From Acidobacteriota bacterium (GTDB taxonomy: Bacteria > Acidobacteriota > Vicinamibacteria > Vicinamibacterales > 2-12-FULL-66-21): a stretch of 64,000 bases of DNA. Position 1 is the first letter of the stretch, and every line of letters begins with the position of its first letter. The position numbers and the translations under genes are program-made. The notes below the pieces were generated by a model that worked only from the letters and a program-made list of their open reading frames with translations, did no database searches and was not told where the DNA came from. The stretch covers positions 111,820 through 175,819 of the forward strand of contig JACPDI010000010.1 in the NCBI GenBank assembly GCA_016184105.1. The letters run 5' to 3'. Below are positions 63,317 through 64,000 of the stretch, piece by piece.

Positions 63317-63354
63317 GCGTCCTCACATTACCCTCCTAACACAAGGAGGATCAC

Positions 63355-64000
63355 ATGCTACGCGCTATTTCTCGCCTCTGGGCTTCACTATTGCTGACGG
63401 CGGCGATCCTGTTGCTGCATTCAGCAACGGCTTCAGCGCAGTGCGCCGGTGCCAATCCGAACGACTGGAACGACGATCGTGCCGCTCTTCAGGCATGCAT
63501 CGATTCCAATGTGAATCTGTATCTCGAGCCTGGAAACCCCGGCTACGTTGTCGACGGCGACAAACTCCGCATTCGAGCACCGCTGCGGCTCCTGACGTCA
63601 ACCGGCCCCGGCAAGGCGAGGATTATCGCCGGCAACAGCCTTCTTGGACCCTTAATGGAGTTCGATCCGACGATGAGCAACTATGAGATCTCGGAGCTCA
63701 TCATTGATGGCAGAAAGGATTACCGCACCCACAACCTGTGGGCGTGCGGATCGTCGCTCTACGCCGGGCATGGCACCAACATGCTCGCGAAAGGCGCGTA
63801 CTTCCGGATTCACCACCTCGATATCATCAACGCGCTGTGCGGGGCAGGCATCGAGGCGACCGGGAACGACTTTGAAATCTGGAGTCTCTACGTCGCAGAC
63901 AACGGGTTTGAGTCCAATGGTCACTGGGCCGACGGATTGGTGTCTCATCGATGCGACAGCGGATCCATCCACGACAGTTGGTTCATCAACAACACCGACG
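63355..64000 (+). CDS. Secreted right-handed beta-helix protein, 3' end outside window
   Basis: 215 codons are visible and the frame is still open at the window end. A signal peptide (LLLTAAILLLHSATASAQ) follows an ATG with a strong AAGGAGGA site. The mature part begins like a pectate-lyase/beta-helix domain: NDDRAALQACIDSNVNLYLEPG, then HHLDIINALCGAGIEATGND and SLYVADNGFESNGHW, with the regular spacing of such repeats. It is probably a polysaccharide lyase or a carbohydrate-binding protein; catalytic residues lie beyond the window. Confidence 0.7.
   Translation, partial: MLRAISRLWASLLLTAAILLLHSATASAQCAGANPNDWNDDRAALQACIDSNVNLYLEPGNPGYVVDGDKLRIRAPLRLLTSTGPGKARIIAGNSLLGPLMEFDPTMSNYEISELIIDGRKDYRTHNLWACGSSLYAGHGTNMLAKGAYFRIHHLDIINALCGAGIEATGNDFEIWSLYVADNGFESNGHWADGLVSHRCDSGSIHDSWFINNTD

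Overview
The window is high-GC DNA (a few short AT-rich patches apart) with densely packed genes on both strands and no rRNA, tRNA, CRISPR array or prophage that I can see. The gene families point to Acidobacteriota, probably a Vicinamibacteria-like lineage. The evidence is a set of secreted S9 and M28 peptidases, a sortilin/Asp-box repeat protein, a TolB-amidohydrolase fusion, a DUF5916-type outer membrane protein, and remnants of the MacB-like permeases known as acidobacterial duplicated orphan permeases (ADOP). This is an inference from family content; no marker gene is present.

Layout. 1-7500 holds housekeeping and peptide-turnover genes: pbpC (cut by the window edge), xth, pepT, a YgjP-like metallopeptidase, an S9 peptidase and a SpoU methyltransferase. 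7532-11815 holds a YjjJ-type HipA kinase, gph, a membrane-attached MutS-like ATPase and a divergent winged-helix regulator with an array of operator half-sites. 11902-24170 holds secreted and accessory genes with much decay: a sortilin-like protein, bactofilin, a winged-helix/HicB fusion, PHP and nucleotidyltransferase genes, a beheaded adhesin-like gene, an ADOP tail, an amidase fragment, a frameshifted TolB-amidohydrolase and sufE.

24208-32655 is the centrepiece: an operon-like cluster had-oah-dch-tetR-bcrC-bcrB-bcrA-bcrD. It encodes a complete class I (ATP-dependent, Thauera/Rhodopseudomonas type) benzoyl-CoA reductase and the three following enzymes that carry the dienoyl-CoA product to ring opening at 3-hydroxypimelyl-CoA. 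A perfect 14-bp palindrome fills the spacer of a good promoter in front of had and is the likely operator of the TetR regulator encoded inside the operon. An SDR dehydrogenase and a DRE-TIM (LeuA-like) enzyme follow as a divergent pair. The benzoate-CoA ligase, electron-donating ferredoxin and ferredoxin reductase are not in the window.

34946-56160 is mostly metabolic: rhodanese, fructokinase-like ROK kinase, TrmO, SSS symporter, biosynthetic arginine decarboxylase, lactate permease and dehydrogenase, an IMPDH/GMP-reductase family protein, bacilliredoxin, YbaK editing protein, DUF5916 outer membrane protein and M28 peptidase. An AT-rich HipBA toxin-antitoxin islet sits at 43622-45406. 56408-63088 contains a second copy of a palindromic repeat that ends a TolB-like gene, a GAF protein with a degenerate kinase phosphoacceptor site, and a two-gene SNF2 helicase plus Eco57I-type methyltransferase unit that looks like a DNA-defence module. 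The window ends inside a secreted beta-helix protein.

Two kinds of small repeats recur: a hairpin with 24-25-nt perfect arms and a 13-nt loop at two places, each the 3' end of a gene, and a shorter GCGGACC/GGTCCGC hairpin family between genes. Gene decay clusters near the first kind.
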